Source: Clostridiales bacterium (GTDB taxonomy: Bacteria > Bacillota > Clostridia > Christensenellales > Aristaeellaceae). From it: 64,000 nucleotides of DNA. The position numbers were made by a program, and so were the translations under genes. The notes beneath the pieces were generated by a model. It did not search any database, was not told where the DNA came from, and saw nothing but the letters and a program-made list of their open reading frames with translations. Numbering within the stretch: position 1 is the first letter of the stretch; every line of letters begins with the position of its first letter. Positions 37,534-46,591 of this stretch are shown here, piece by piece. The stretch covers positions 41,334 to 105,333 of the forward strand of contig JAAYUF010000156.1 of NCBI GenBank assembly GCA_012517815.1. Direction: 5' to 3'.

Positions 37534-39540
37534 TCAGCGCACGTTCAGGTATACGCGCATCTCGCCCTCGCCCCGGTTTGCCCACAGGTAATAGGGGATG
37601 AGCCGAATCTCCGCGGCTTCCCACACGGGCAGAGCGTTCCGGTACAGCGCCTCGTCACCCGCAAACGCGGCTTTGAAGCCTTTCACGGTAAGCGCCACCG
37701 CGCCGTCGTGGGTAAACGCCTCGCTCTCCTCGCAGGCGAGCGCTTCGGCAAAGGCAAGTCCGGCCACGCCGGCGCCGTTATCCGCCTGCTCGGCGCAGTA
37801 CACCAGCGGGCCGCGCATCACCGCCGCCTTGCCCACGTTGTTGGTAACGCCGGGGTGCGCCGCCACGTAATGCGGAGCCATGGCAAGCGTGGCTTCTACA
37901 GTGTCGGCCAGCCTAAGCTCCGGCAGGATCAGATAACCGCGCTCCGCTGCGAGCGGCAGCGGACTGCCGTTGAGCGTAAGCGCCACCGCGGGCGCGAGGC
38001 CGCTCTGGCGCAGGCGTACGCGCTGGCCGTCCGCCAGCGCCGTAATGCGAACCGTTCCGCCGTAGGGGTATTCCCCCTCCACGCGCACGGCGTGGCCGGC
38101 GTGCCGTACTTCCGCCGCCAGCGGTATGTTGACGTACAGCGTATCGCCATCCTCGGCATAGGCATAACCGCCGATGGACATGATGGCGCGGGCGATGTTG
38201 GTGGGGCAGCAGGCTACGTCAAACCAGGGCTGGCGCACGGTCGTTACATGGTGGAGGTCCGGGTTCTCGCGGCAGGCGGCCGGATCAACCGCGAGCGGCC
38301 CAACGTAGAAAAACTCCGTGCCGGTGAGCGATATGCCGCCCAGCACCCGGTTGAAAAACGCGCGCTCCACGGTGTCGAAAGGGCCGCCTTCGCCGGTCAG
38401 GGCCGCCATGCGGCTTTCAAACATCATCAGCGCCACCGAGGCGCAGCTTTCGCCGTACACGGTGTCGTCGGGCAGGTTATAGTCGCCGGTGAAGCTCTCG
38501 CCCACATGCGTGGAGCCCACCGCGCCCGTAATGTACATGCGCCGCTCCGTTACGCTGCGGTGCAGCGCCGCGCAGGCGTGCGCCATGGCAGGGTCGCTTT
38601 TCAGGGCGGCCAGGTCGGCCATCGCGCTGTACATGTACAGCGCGCGCACCGCGTGCCCCACCGCGTCGGTCTGCTCCACCGGGCGGGCGTGGATTTGCGC
38701 ATAGGTGGGCAGGTACAATGCCGGCTGCCCAAACAGGTCGCAAAAACCCTTGCGCTTGCGTTCGGCTTCAAAATAAAGCGGCTTGCGGCCGCGTTCGGAC
38801 AGGAAATAATCCGCCAGGTCGAGGTAGCGCTTTCCCCCGGTGGCCTCGTAGAGCCTCACCAGCCCCACCTCGACCTCCTGATGCCCGGGGTAGCCCCTGA
38901 GCTGCCCCTCCCCCGTGCCGAACACCTTGACAAGATAATCCGCGAAACGGCAGGCCGTTTGGAGGAGATCACGCTTGCCCGTCGCTGCGGCATAGGCCGC
39001 CGCCGCCTCAAACAGGTGGCCCGCGCAGTACAGCTCATGCCCCTGTTGCAGGTTTCCAAAGCGGTTGCCCAAGCCCGGAAGCCTTTCCCCGGTCGCGTCG
39101 GAGCCGTCCGGCAGCCCCGCGACGCGACAGGGCTCGTATCCTTCTTGCCGTTTTTGGGCGCAGCCGTCCTCTTTGCACAGGGTGTAGTAAGTATTGAGAT
39201 AGCCGTCCGGCTGCTGCGCAAGGCGGATCAGTTCGCACATTTCATCCGCCTGCGCTTCCAGCGCGGGGTCGCCAAACACTTCCAGCGTGTAGGCAACGGC
39301 TTCCAGCCATTTGTACAGGTCGCTATCCTGAAACACCATCCCGTAGTGCTCGCCTGCCGAAAGGCCCGCCGCAATGCGGAAGTTCTCGACGCAGTGGCTT
39401 TTCGCCGCGCCTTCAACCCGGTCGTGCAAAATCTCCCACTGGTAAGGCACCACCTTGTCGCGCACCAGTTGCTGCATGCGCTGCGCCAGGCCTTCCGTCA
39501 AACGGACGCCGGCCGGCGGGAGAGGGGTCTGTTTTTTCAT
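37534..39540 (-). CDS. GH127 beta-L-arabinofuranosidase
   Basis: 668 residues, no signal peptide. The zinc/cysteine active site of GH127 is conserved: Glu364 and Cys366 in 'VYGESCASVALMM' and the Cys pair 444-445 in 'DVACCPTNIAR', with the same spacing as in the Bifidobacterium enzyme HypBA1 (as I recall it). (alpha/alpha)6 barrel first, then two beta-sandwich domains. The enzyme releases beta-linked L-arabinofuranose from plant glycoprotein or pectin oligosaccharides. ATG at 39540 follows GGAAGGTGG. It is divergent from a LacI-type gene and shares its operator. Confidence 0.9.
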   Translation of the reverse strand: MKKQTPLPPAGVRLTEGLAQRMQQLVRDKVVPYQWEILHDRVEGAAKSHCVENFRIAAGLSAGEHYGMVFQDSDLYKWLEAVAYTLEVFGDPALEAQADEMCELIRLAQQPDGYLNTYYTLCKEDGCAQKRQEGYEPCRVAGLPDGSDATGERLPGLGNRFGNLQQGHELYCAGHLFEAAAAYAAATGKRDLLQTACRFADYLVKVFGTGEGQLRGYPGHQEVEVGLVRLYEATGGKRYLDLADYFLSERGRKPLYFEAERKRKGFCDLFGQPALYLPTYAQIHARPVEQTDAVGHAVRALYMYSAMADLAALKSDPAMAHACAALHRSVTERRMYITGAVGSTHVGESFTGDYNLPDDTVYGESCASVALMMFESRMAALTGEGGPFDTVERAFFNRVLGGISLTGTEFFYVGPLAVDPAACRENPDLHHVTTVRQPWFDVACCPTNIARAIMSIGGYAYAEDGDTLYVNIPLAAEVRHAGHAVRVEGEYPYGGTVRITALADGQRVRLRQSGLAPAVALTLNGSPLPLAAERGYLILPELRLADTVEATLAMAPHYVAAHPGVTNNVGKAAVMRGPLVYCAEQADNGAGVAGLAFAEALACEESEAFTHDGAVALTVKGFKAAFAGDEALYRNALPVWEAAEIRLIPYYLWANRGEGEMRVYLNVR

Positions 39541-39635
39541 TCGGTGCCACCTTCCTGCGGAAACTGCTTGGTGCGAGCTCCTGAACCGGTATGCTCCGGA
39601 CTGGCGCGGTCGGCTCGGCAGTCGCGGCATGAATA

Positions 39636-39689
39636 TAATCGTTTCACTTGCTGCGATCGGATTATAACATGGCCGCATTGGTCTGTCAA
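39636..39689 (-). promoter_or_regulatory. GH127 promoter and LacI-type operator
   Basis: On the minus strand TTGACA (39689-39684), 17-bp spacer, TATAAT (39666-39661): a perfect sigma-70 promoter. Just downstream lies TGAAACGATTA (39646-39636), the same 11-mer as at the divergent LacI promoter. Confidence 0.85.
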
Positions 39690-39761
39690 CGGCCTCGTTG
39701 AGCCTGTTCTCCAAATGCGCATACAAACCAATATCAGTCTCCGTCATCCGGATCGCGTCGG

Positions 39762-39811
39762 TTGACAGGCGATCGTGATTCCGCTATACTGTCAGGAAGG
39801 TAATCGTTTCA
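39762..39811 (+). promoter_or_regulatory. Promoter and operator of the divergent LacI-type gene
   Basis: TTGACA (39762-39767), 17-bp spacer, TATACT (39785-39790). TAATCGTTTCA at 39801-39811 covers the expected start site and is the reverse complement of the minus-strand operator of GH127. Autorepression is likely. Confidence 0.85.
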
Positions 39812-39852
39812 TTTCTATCCATTCTGAACGCCCGCGGGGCAGGGGTGATCAT

Positions 39853-40917
39853 TTGGCTACCATGAAGGAAATCGCCGAACTGGCCAACGTATCGGTGGCA
39901 ACGGTATCCTACGCGCTCAGCGGTAAGAAGAACGTAAGCCAAGCGAAGCGGGACCGTGTGATGAACGCCGTCCGGCTGACGAACTACAAGCTCAACAGCA
40001 TCGCCAAGAGCCTCCGGACCAGCAAAACCGGCATCATCGGCGTGCTGGCGGAGGATATCCGCGGCCTTCCCGTGCCGGAGATTGTCGACGGCATCAGCCA
40101 GCGGCTGACGGAAAGCGGCTATCAGCTGCTGCTGAGCAACTTGCAGCTGCTCAGCAAACTGTATAACCGCTACGAGCAGCTCAGCCGGTACATCGGCTCC
40201 GTCAACCGCGGCATCCAGCTCCTGGAGGACGCGCGGGTGGAGGGCATCATCTACGTCGCCATGCACGACCGCCGCATCGACGATATCCGCCAGCCGGCAG
40301 GGATCCCGCTGGTTTTCGCCTATGCCGACAGCGACGATCCCAACAGCGTCTCTGTGACGTATGAGAATCAGCGCAGCGTGGCCGCCGTCACCTGTTGCCT
40401 GATCGAGCAGGGGCACCGCCGCGTCGCGCTGATTGCCGGTCACCCTGCCAGCCCCGTGACCAAAGAGCGCCTCGCGGGTTTTCGCGCCGCCATGGACGGG
40501 GCGGGTTTGCCCATGCCGCCGGAATACCTCCGCTGGGGCGATTGGGAGTACCGCTCGGGCTTCGAACAGGCCGGGGCGCTGTTCGCGCTCACGGTACCGC
40601 CCACCGCCATCGTCGCCATGAACGACGCCATGGCGGCGGGCTGCTACGCGCAGGCTGCCCTTCAGGGCTTGCGCATACCGGACGATCTGTCGGTTGTCGG
40701 CTTTGACAATCAGAGTTTCGCCGCCTACCTGTACCCCCCGCTGACCACCATAGCCCTCCCCAACAAGCAGATCGGCCTGACCGCGGCGCAGCGCCTGCTG
40801 TGGAAGCTGGAGGGTAAGCCCGATGTGCCGGCGAATACGGTATTGCCCTGCGAGCTCATGGTACGCGAGTCGACAAGGGCGCTTCCGGGTGCCGGGCAGC
40901 CGCGTTCTGCTCGGTGA
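39853..40917 (+). CDS. LacI-family repressor of the GH127 gene
   Basis: 354 residues. Helix-turn-helix 'TMKEIAELANVSVATVSYALSGKKNVS', hinge 'LNSIAKSLRTSKT', then a sugar-binding effector domain ('IVAMNDAMAAGCYAQAALQGL', 'LSVVGFDNQSFAAYL'). The best start is TTG at 39853 with AGGGGTGA at proper distance; an ATG at 39862 (removing three residues) is the alternative. Because the same operator stands at its own and the GH127 promoter, it probably represses both until an arabinose-containing sugar binds. Confidence 0.9.
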   Translation: MATMKEIAELANVSVATVSYALSGKKNVSQAKRDRVMNAVRLTNYKLNSIAKSLRTSKTGIIGVLAEDIRGLPVPEIVDGISQRLTESGYQLLLSNLQLLSKLYNRYEQLSRYIGSVNRGIQLLEDARVEGIIYVAMHDRRIDDIRQPAGIPLVFAYADSDDPNSVSVTYENQRSVAAVTCCLIEQGHRRVALIAGHPASPVTKERLAGFRAAMDGAGLPMPPEYLRWGDWEYRSGFEQAGALFALTVPPTAIVAMNDAMAAGCYAQAALQGLRIPDDLSVVGFDNQSFAAYLYPPLTTIALPNKQIGLTAAQRLLWKLEGKPDVPANTVLPCELMVRESTRALPGAGQPRSAR

Positions 40918-41049
40918 AACTGCCGCCAGGTGTTCAGCAGGGCAAACGGGATCGGCCGGCAAGGCCCGCATCACCCGGATTGGCGTTTCATCCTGCCTTG
41001 ACGTCCCCGTAGCCCGGTTGGATCGCTATGCGAATGATCCCGCGCCGCG

Positions 41050-41078
41050 TTTTCATCCGCAACGTTTCATGGTACAAT
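41050..41078 (+). promoter_or_regulatory. Possible promoter of the sensor-kinase operon
   Basis: TTTTCA (41050-41055), 17-bp spacer, TACAAT (41073-41078), about 95 bp before the start codon. The -35 element is weak. Confidence 0.4.
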
Positions 41079-41171
41079 GGAGATCAGCGTACGGCCGTAC
41101 AGGCGCGAGGCATACCTGACCCACCCCGCGAACCGGATGGCGGCGAACCGGCTGTCTGCCAAGGAGCGCGT

Positions 41172-42707
41172 ATGACGGAAATGGATCAACGCAAGAAGCG
41201 GGTGCCTGCCCAAATTCTGATCACCATCGGTTTGATCGCCCTTGCGACCGGCATCGGCTGGGGCTTTCGCCGCTTGAGTTTTCCCGAAACAAACATTGTG
41301 GTGACCTATATCCTTTGCGTGCTGTTGGTCGCCCGTCTGACGAACGGGTACCTGTACGGCATTGCAAGCAGCGTTCTCGCAACCGCGGCCTTCAACTACT
41401 TCTTTACCTCGCCTTATTACACCTTTTCCGTGTATGATCCGAATTATTGGATCACCTTTTTCATCATGACGCTGACGGCGGTCGTTACCAGCGCGCTGAC
41501 CACCAAAGTCAAGCAAACCGCGTGGATCGCCAGACAGAACGAAGCGGAAACGAGCGCGCTTTTTCAACTAACCAACCGACTGACCGACGCGGTGGATAAG
41601 GAAACAATTGCGAATCTCTCCGTGCAAACCATCAGCGAGATCCTGCGCTGCGACGCGGCCTGCCTCTGTTTTCAGAAGAACGGCTCTCCGGACAGCAGCT
41701 TTGTTCAGCAACATGGCATGAACAGGCAGGTGCGCCGGGAGGTCGACGATACCGAATCCCTGCGGCACCGCATCGAAAACCTGAGGTCGCCTTACGACGT
41801 CAATGCGGAGTTCTACGACTGCCCGATTTATGGGCGTGAATCCATCTTGGGCATCGTACGGATTCCGGTGGATACGGCGCGGCAGATGACCGACGCGCAA
41901 ACGCGCCTTCTGCATTCGATGATCGAAAGCATCGCGCTGGCCATGGACCGCTTCATCAGCGCTCAGGCCCGCGTCGAATCCAATGAGGAGGCGATGCGGC
42001 AGCGCGACCGGAGCAATCTGCTTCGCGCCATCTCCCACGATCTCCGTACGCCGCTTTCCGGTATCATGGGCGCCTCGGAGATGCTGATGTCCCTGACGCG
42101 CGACGACGAGGAACGTTACCAGCTGGCGTTTGGAATCTATAAAGACGCGGACTGGCTGCATTCCATGGTGGAGAACATCCTCAACCTGACGCGTCTGCAG
42201 GAAGGGAAACTGATCATCCACAAACAGCCGGAAGCCGTCGAGGAAGTGGTCGGCGTGGCGGTGGCCGCCCTGTCCAAAAGGGCGCCCGACCGGTCCATGA
42301 TCGTACATATCCCCAAAGAAGTGCTCATGGTGGCCATGGATGCCCGCCTGATCGAACAAGTGCTGGTCAACCTGCTGGACAACGCCCTCTGCCACACAAA
42401 ACAGAATGATGAAATCAGCGTTTGCGTGCAGGTTGATACCCGGTCTTCCCAGGCCGTATTCACCGTAGCGGATCGCGGCAGCGGAATCAGCGAAACGGAT
42501 TTACCTCACGTTTTTGATATGTTCTACACAACCCAACGATCCGGACCCGACGCGCGCCGCGGCATCGGCTTGGGTTTGGCGATCTGCAAATCGATTGTCG
42601 CGGCCCACGGCGGCACGGTGATGGCGCGAAACCGCGCCGACGGCGCGGGCGCCGAACTGGTATTCACTCTGCCGATGGAGGAAAGAGCAGATGCAGAAAC
42701 CAAATGA
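41172..42707 (+). CDS. KdpD-like sensor histidine kinase without the N-terminal KdpD/USP domains
   Basis: 511 residues. DUF4118-type four-helix membrane domain (~15-112) as in KdpD, then a GAF-like domain (~125-260), a HisKA dimerisation helix with phospho-acceptor His289 ('LRAISHDLRTPLSG') and a HATPase domain ('LLDNALCHTK', 'VADRGSGI', 'GIGLGLAICKSIV'). Full KdpD has ~370 extra N-terminal residues; they are absent here. No kdpFABC follows; instead a Trk/Ktr system does. ATG at 41172 follows AAGGAG. It overlaps the response-regulator gene by 17 bp. Confidence 0.88.
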   Translation: MTEMDQRKKRVPAQILITIGLIALATGIGWGFRRLSFPETNIVVTYILCVLLVARLTNGYLYGIASSVLATAAFNYFFTSPYYTFSVYDPNYWITFFIMTLTAVVTSALTTKVKQTAWIARQNEAETSALFQLTNRLTDAVDKETIANLSVQTISEILRCDAACLCFQKNGSPDSSFVQQHGMNRQVRREVDDTESLRHRIENLRSPYDVNAEFYDCPIYGRESILGIVRIPVDTARQMTDAQTRLLHSMIESIALAMDRFISAQARVESNEEAMRQRDRSNLLRAISHDLRTPLSGIMGASEMLMSLTRDDEERYQLAFGIYKDADWLHSMVENILNLTRLQEGKLIIHKQPEAVEEVVGVAVAALSKRAPDRSMIVHIPKEVLMVAMDARLIEQVLVNLLDNALCHTKQNDEISVCVQVDTRSSQAVFTVADRGSGISETDLPHVFDMFYTTQRSGPDARRGIGLGLAICKSIVAAHGGTVMARNRADGAGAELVFTLPMEERADAETK

Positions 42708-43389
42708 GCAAATCCTGGTTGTGGAGGATGACGCGCAGATTCGCAACTTTGTGTGCTTTGCGTTGAAACAGAACGGTTTTGCCTATACGCCGGCATCCAC
42801 CGCACAGGACGCGCTGACTCAGCTGGTAACGGGGCAGTTCGACCTGATGCTGCTGGATTTGGGCCTTCCGGATTTTGACGGCATGGAGGTCATCGCGAAG
42901 GTTCGCTCCTGGTCGGAGATTCCGATCCTTGTCATCTCCGCCCGTGATCAGGATACCGAAAAAGCGGCGGCGCTGGATGCCGGGGCGGACGATTATCTGA
43001 CCAAACCGTTCTCCGCCACCGAGCTCATGGCCCGGATCCGGGTTTCGCTGCGGCATCTGTACCAGGCCGGGTTTATGAAAATGCAAAGCAGCGCGTGCGT
43101 CCGGGGGTTGAAGATTGATTTTGATAAGCACTTGGTCTATCTGGACGAGCACGAGCTGCATATCACCCCCATGGAATACAGCCTGCTGGCGCTGTTTTTC
43201 CACAACATCGGCAAAGTGCTCACCACCAAATCCATCATCCGGAATATTTACGGCAGCGGGTACGGAACGGATACGCAGGCGCTGCGCGCGCTGATGGCCG
43301 GCTTGCGGCGAAAGATCGAGGCAAACCCCGCCGTGCCCAAGTACATCCTGACGGAAATCGGCGTCGGGTACCGGTTGGTCGGCGAATAA
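42691..43389 (+). CDS. KdpE-like OmpR-family response regulator
   Basis: 232 residues. Receiver domain with phospho-acceptor Asp56 in 'LMLLDLGLPDFDG', switch Lys in 'DDYLTKPFS', then an OmpR-type winged helix ('TPMEYSLLALFFHNIGKVLTTKSII', 'LRRKIEANP', 'IGVGYRL'). ATG follows GGAGGAAAG. The repeated TTCTCACA boxes before the next operon (43461-43526) are the likely targets, making the Trk/Ktr genes its regulon (inference). Confidence 0.92.
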   Translation: MQKPNEQILVVEDDAQIRNFVCFALKQNGFAYTPASTAQDALTQLVTGQFDLMLLDLGLPDFDGMEVIAKVRSWSEIPILVISARDQDTEKAAALDAGADDYLTKPFSATELMARIRVSLRHLYQAGFMKMQSSACVRGLKIDFDKHLVYLDEHELHITPMEYSLLALFFHNIGKVLTTKSIIRNIYGSGYGTDTQALRALMAGLRRKIEANPAVPKYILTEIGVGYRLVGE

Positions 43390-43427
43390 CAAAGCCGTCG
43401 GCCTCGGCCGGCAACTAAATACCGCAA

Positions 43428-43463
43428 GCCCCGCGCTGTTCTGCGAACGGCGCGGGGCCTTTC
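43428..43463 (+). terminator. Terminator after the response-regulator gene
   Basis: GCCCCGCGC (43428-43436) pairs perfectly with GCGCGGGGC (43450-43458), followed by CTTTCT. The last bases merge with the first TTCTCACA box. Confidence 0.75.
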
Positions 43464-43526
43464 TCACATCATTCTCACAGCCGCCGTGCGGTTCTCACAG
43501 AAACCTCACGCGGTTTCTGCTATGCT
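43461..43526 (+). promoter_or_regulatory. Activator-type promoter with repeated TTCTCACA boxes
   Basis: TTCTCACA occurs at 43461, 43472 and 43492, with a degenerate CCTCACG at 43504-43510, so the boxes are spaced 11, 20 and about 12 bp, near whole helical turns. TATGCT (43521-43526) is a plausible -10, with no -35 consensus; the last boxes occupy that place. This is the usual design of promoters activated by OmpR-family regulators. Confidence 0.65.
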
Positions 43527-43568
43527 CAGGCAGCGGTAAGGCAACGGATCGCAAAGGAGGCGCAAACC

Positions 43569-43970
43569 ATGCAAAACAGTCGCACGAATCCCGATGAACA
43601 GGAGCTGTCGTCGCTTTGCCGACGCGTCAGGGAATTTGCCGCGCACGGTGATCTGGAAAGCGGCAAACGGATCGCCGTTAAGGCCATGGGCGAGTACCCC
43701 CACGCGGCGCAGCCGCATAACCTGCTGGGGGTGTTGCTGGAAAAGCAGGGGGATCATCTGTCGGCCATGAAGCACTTTCGGGCGGCATGGGCCTTGGACC
43801 CAACCTATCGGCCCGCGAGACAGAACCTGGACGTTTTTGGCACTTTCTGCCCGGCGCGCCGTTATGCCTATGACGAAAGCGATTGCCCGGCGGAACGCAC
43901 GAACGCGCGTCTGTTCGTTTTCGGGGAAACCGGGGTCGGGCGGGTCATAAAGAAGGAAACGCATCGTTAG
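43569..43970 (+). CDS. Small TPR-repeat protein of the potassium-uptake operon
   Basis: 133 residues, soluble. One to two tetratricopeptide repeats in the middle ('PHAAQPHNLLGVLLEKQGDHLSAMKHFRAAWALDPTY'). Function unknown. It is the first gene after the response-regulator-type promoter and lies 13 bp before trkA, so it is probably an accessory protein of the potassium system. ATG at 43569 follows AAAGGAGG. Confidence 0.8.
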   Translation: MQNSRTNPDEQELSSLCRRVREFAAHGDLESGKRIAVKAMGEYPHAAQPHNLLGVLLEKQGDHLSAMKHFRAAWALDPTYRPARQNLDVFGTFCPARRYAYDESDCPAERTNARLFVFGETGVGRVIKKETHR

Positions 43971-43983
43971 GAGGAATCGTACC

Positions 43984-44436
43984 GTGAAAACCGATCAAAA
44001 TGCCTACACCATCATCGTCGGGTGCGGTCGTTTGGGCGCAAACCTTGCCAACGCGCTGTCGGACGCCCAGGAGAACGTGCTCATCATCGACAAGAATAAA
44101 GACGCGTTTCGCAAGCTATCCCCTTCCTACGGCGGGCTCGCGACCGCGGCGGATGCCACCGATCTGGACGCGTTGCAGGAAGCGGGCATGGTTAAGGCCG
44201 GCACGGTTGTCGTAGTCACCAACAACGACAACGTGAACGTCATGGTGGCGCAGCTTGCCCGAGAGGTGTTCAAGGTTCGGGAAGTCATCGCCCGGCTGTA
44301 CGATCCGGAAAGAGAGTGCGTCTACCGGGAGTTCGACATCAAGACCATCTGCCCCGCCGTATTGTCCATGAAAGAAATTGAGAAGATCCTGGGGAAGAAG
44401 CCAACCGAAGTAACACATCTGGCACAGGCTGAATAA
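43984..44436 (+). CDS. trkA: TrkA-N (RCK) potassium channel regulator, first copy
   Basis: 150 residues, a single Rossmann RCK_N domain: nucleotide site 'IIVGCGRLGANLANAL', acidic residue in 'VLIIDKN', then 'GDATD'-like 'AADATDLDALQEAGM'. It lacks a TrkA_C domain. Such proteins form rings under TrkH/KtrB and gate it on ATP/ADP or NAD(H). GTG start at 43984 follows TAGGAGGA. Probably forms a mixed ring with the next gene product. Confidence 0.9.
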   Translation: MKTDQNAYTIIVGCGRLGANLANALSDAQENVLIIDKNKDAFRKLSPSYGGLATAADATDLDALQEAGMVKAGTVVVVTNNDNVNVMVAQLAREVFKVREVIARLYDPERECVYREFDIKTICPAVLSMKEIEKILGKKPTEVTHLAQAE

Positions 44437-44450
44437 CGGAGGGAACACCG

Positions 44451-45125
44451 GTGAAAAAGAAAGTGCTGCTGGTAGGCGGCAGAAGCAAGGCCAAATCCCT
44501 GGCGCTATCGCTGCTTCACAAGGGCTATCAGGTGACGGCCATTAACGATACCTATGAGGATTGCGTCAAGCTGTCGGAAATCGAGGGGCTGTCCGTGCTC
44601 TACGGAGATGGAACCAGGCCCTTTCTGTTGGAGGATGCCGGCGCGTTTGAGGCCGACATCGTCATCGCGCTAACCGCCAAGGATGAGGACAACCTGGTCA
44701 TCTGCGAGTTGAGCAAGAAGCGGTTTCACGTACCCAGGACCGTGGCGATTGTTACCGATCCAAAAAAGACCGACTTTTTCTACCAAATGGGGATCGACCG
44801 CGTGGTATGCGCCATTACGACCATCACCAATATCATCGAGCAGCAGGCGTTTGTGGATCATATGACCAACGTCATCCCGATTGCCGAAGGCCCGATACGC
44901 ATCGCGGAAATCCCCGTCTGCGAAAATGCTCCGATCGCGGGAAAAAAACTGTGGGAAGTCAATCTGCCACAGGATGTGATCATCGGCAGCGTTTTGCGCG
45001 GCGACAGAGTGATGGTGCCGCGCGGCGACACGCGCATCCTCGCGGGCGATATGCTGGTGCTGATTTCAGGAAACGGCACGGAGATCAGCCAGATTGAAGA
45101 ATGGACGGGGCGGGAAGCAAAGTGA
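44451..45125 (+). CDS. trkA: TrkA (RCK_N plus RCK_C) regulator, second copy
   Basis: 224 residues. RCK_N domain ('KVLLVGGRSKAKSLALSLLHKGYQVTAI', 'LYGDGTRPFLLEDAG') followed by a TrkA_C domain (~140-224: 'APIAGKKLWEVNLPQDVIIGSVLRG'). The nucleotide-binding glycine motif is altered (GGRSKAKS rather than GxGRxG), so ligand binding may differ from the first copy. GTG start follows CGGAGGG. Overlaps trkH by four bases (GTGA). Confidence 0.9.
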   Translation: MKKKVLLVGGRSKAKSLALSLLHKGYQVTAINDTYEDCVKLSEIEGLSVLYGDGTRPFLLEDAGAFEADIVIALTAKDEDNLVICELSKKRFHVPRTVAIVTDPKKTDFFYQMGIDRVVCAITTITNIIEQQAFVDHMTNVIPIAEGPIRIAEIPVCENAPIAGKKLWEVNLPQDVIIGSVLRGDRVMVPRGDTRILAGDMLVLISGNGTEISQIEEWTGREAK

Positions 45126-46591
45126 AACGCATGTTCGTGAAGTGCTCCAGTTACGGTAAGTTCATGTTCTTAACGGGGCTGCTGGTTGCGGTACCGCTGC
45201 TTGTGCTGCCGTTCTACCCTCAGGAGTATCCGTACGCCCCGGCCTTCTATCTCCCGGCCATCGGGTCGGTTGCGTTGGGCCTTCTCGTTTGCTTTCTTCA
45301 CAAGGGCGAGGACGACGTCTCCGACGAGTGGCAGTCCTCCATGCAAAGGAGCAGCCTCACCGTGCTGTTCGCGTGGGGGTGGGGCGTATGGGTCGGCGCG
45401 GCTCCCTTTGTGTTCCATGCGCGGCTCAACTGGGTACAGGCGATTTTTGAATCCGTCAGCGGATGGACAACAACCGGCTTATCCGTGCTGGATGTGACGG
45501 TAACCCCGCACATCTTCCTGTTTCATCGCAGCTTCATGCAGTTTTGCGGCGGCCTGGGCTTTATTCTGATGATGATGCTTCTGGTACAGGGCAAGCAGTC
45601 CATGAACCTGTACAATGCGGAGGGTCACCCGGACAAGCTGAAGCCCAATCTGAGAAAAACGGCGCAGGCCATTGGGCTGATGTACGGCGGGTTCCTCATC
45701 GCAGGCACGGTGGCGTATGTCGTGTCGGGCATGGACGTATTCGGGGCCCTGTGCCATGCGATGTGCGCGCTTTCCACCGGCGGTTTTTCAACAAAACTGA
45801 ACAGCATTGGAGAATATGCGAGTCTGCCGATCGAGGCGGTAACGGTTGTGCTCATGTTGATCGGCACCACCAACTTTGCCGTTCTCCAGTTGATCGTCAC
45901 CGGCAAGTGGAAGCAGGCCGGCAACGTCAGCGAACTCCGCTTCATGTTTCTGCTGTTGGTGGTATTCGTCCCCATCGTGGCATTCGCCCTGATCCAAAAC
46001 CTTGGCATGAGCCTGGGAGAAGGCTTCCGCCGCGCCTTGTTTGACACCGCTTCCGCGCTGTCCACAACCGGATACTCCTCCATGAGCTATGCAACCTGGC
46101 CTCCCCTTGCCATCGGCATACTGATCCTGATGATGCTGGTGGGCGGTGGTATCGGATCAACGGCGGGCGGACTGAAGCTGTCGCGCGTGTACATCCTGCT
46201 GCGCGCGGTATGGCAAAACATCCAGAAGCGCTTTTTACCGGCCCGAAGCGTACAGACCTCCTTCTACTGCAAGGCGCAGGGGCGCGTGATGATCGATACG
46301 CCTTTGGTCGCCGATACCCTGGGGTTTGTGGGGAGCTACATGATCCTGTTCATCGTAGGAACGCTGCTGATGACGATAACGGCCCAATGCACCCTGACGG
46401 AGGCCATGTTCGAATACGCTTCCGCGCTGGGCACGGTCGGTTTATCCATCGGCCTCACGGGCCCGGCCACCAACAGCGCGACGCTGTTGATCGAAATGGC
46501 GGGCATGATATTGGGACGGTTGGAAATCTTTATCGTCCTCATCGGGGTTTACTCCGGCTGCCGTGCGATTCGGCGGCGCTTTGCGAAGTGA
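45122..46591 (+). CDS. trkH: TrkH/KtrB potassium uptake channel
   Basis: 489 residues, membrane protein with the four pore loops of the superfamily: 'GWTTTGLSV', 'LSTGGFSTK', 'ALSTTGYSSM' and 'ALGTVGLSIG', the central Gly residues forming the K+ filter. Imports potassium, gated by the two TrkA proteins. GTG at 45122 overlaps the preceding stop; an ATG at 45131 is possible. Operon context with the KdpD/E-like pair implies control by potassium or turgor. Confidence 0.93.
   Translation: MKRMFVKCSSYGKFMFLTGLLVAVPLLVLPFYPQEYPYAPAFYLPAIGSVALGLLVCFLHKGEDDVSDEWQSSMQRSSLTVLFAWGWGVWVGAAPFVFHARLNWVQAIFESVSGWTTTGLSVLDVTVTPHIFLFHRSFMQFCGGLGFILMMMLLVQGKQSMNLYNAEGHPDKLKPNLRKTAQAIGLMYGGFLIAGTVAYVVSGMDVFGALCHAMCALSTGGFSTKLNSIGEYASLPIEAVTVVLMLIGTTNFAVLQLIVTGKWKQAGNVSELRFMFLLLVVFVPIVAFALIQNLGMSLGEGFRRALFDTASALSTTGYSSMSYATWPPLAIGILILMMLVGGGIGSTAGGLKLSRVYILLRAVWQNIQKRFLPARSVQTSFYCKAQGRVMIDTPLVADTLGFVGSYMILFIVGTLLMTITAQCTLTEAMFEYASALGTVGLSIGLTGPATNSATLLIEMAGMILGRLEIFIVLIGVYSGCRAIRRRFAK

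Larger units (their letters stand above)
39541..39852. other. 312-bp divergent regulatory region
   Basis: Contains the two back-to-back promoters (39661-39689 minus, 39762-39790 plus) and the two operator copies. No gene. Confidence 0.8.

Noticed and set aside
41172..43389. Kdp potassium ATPase operon
   Set aside because: Only KdpD/KdpE-like regulators are present; no kdpFABC genes follow, and the transporter here is Trk/Ktr.
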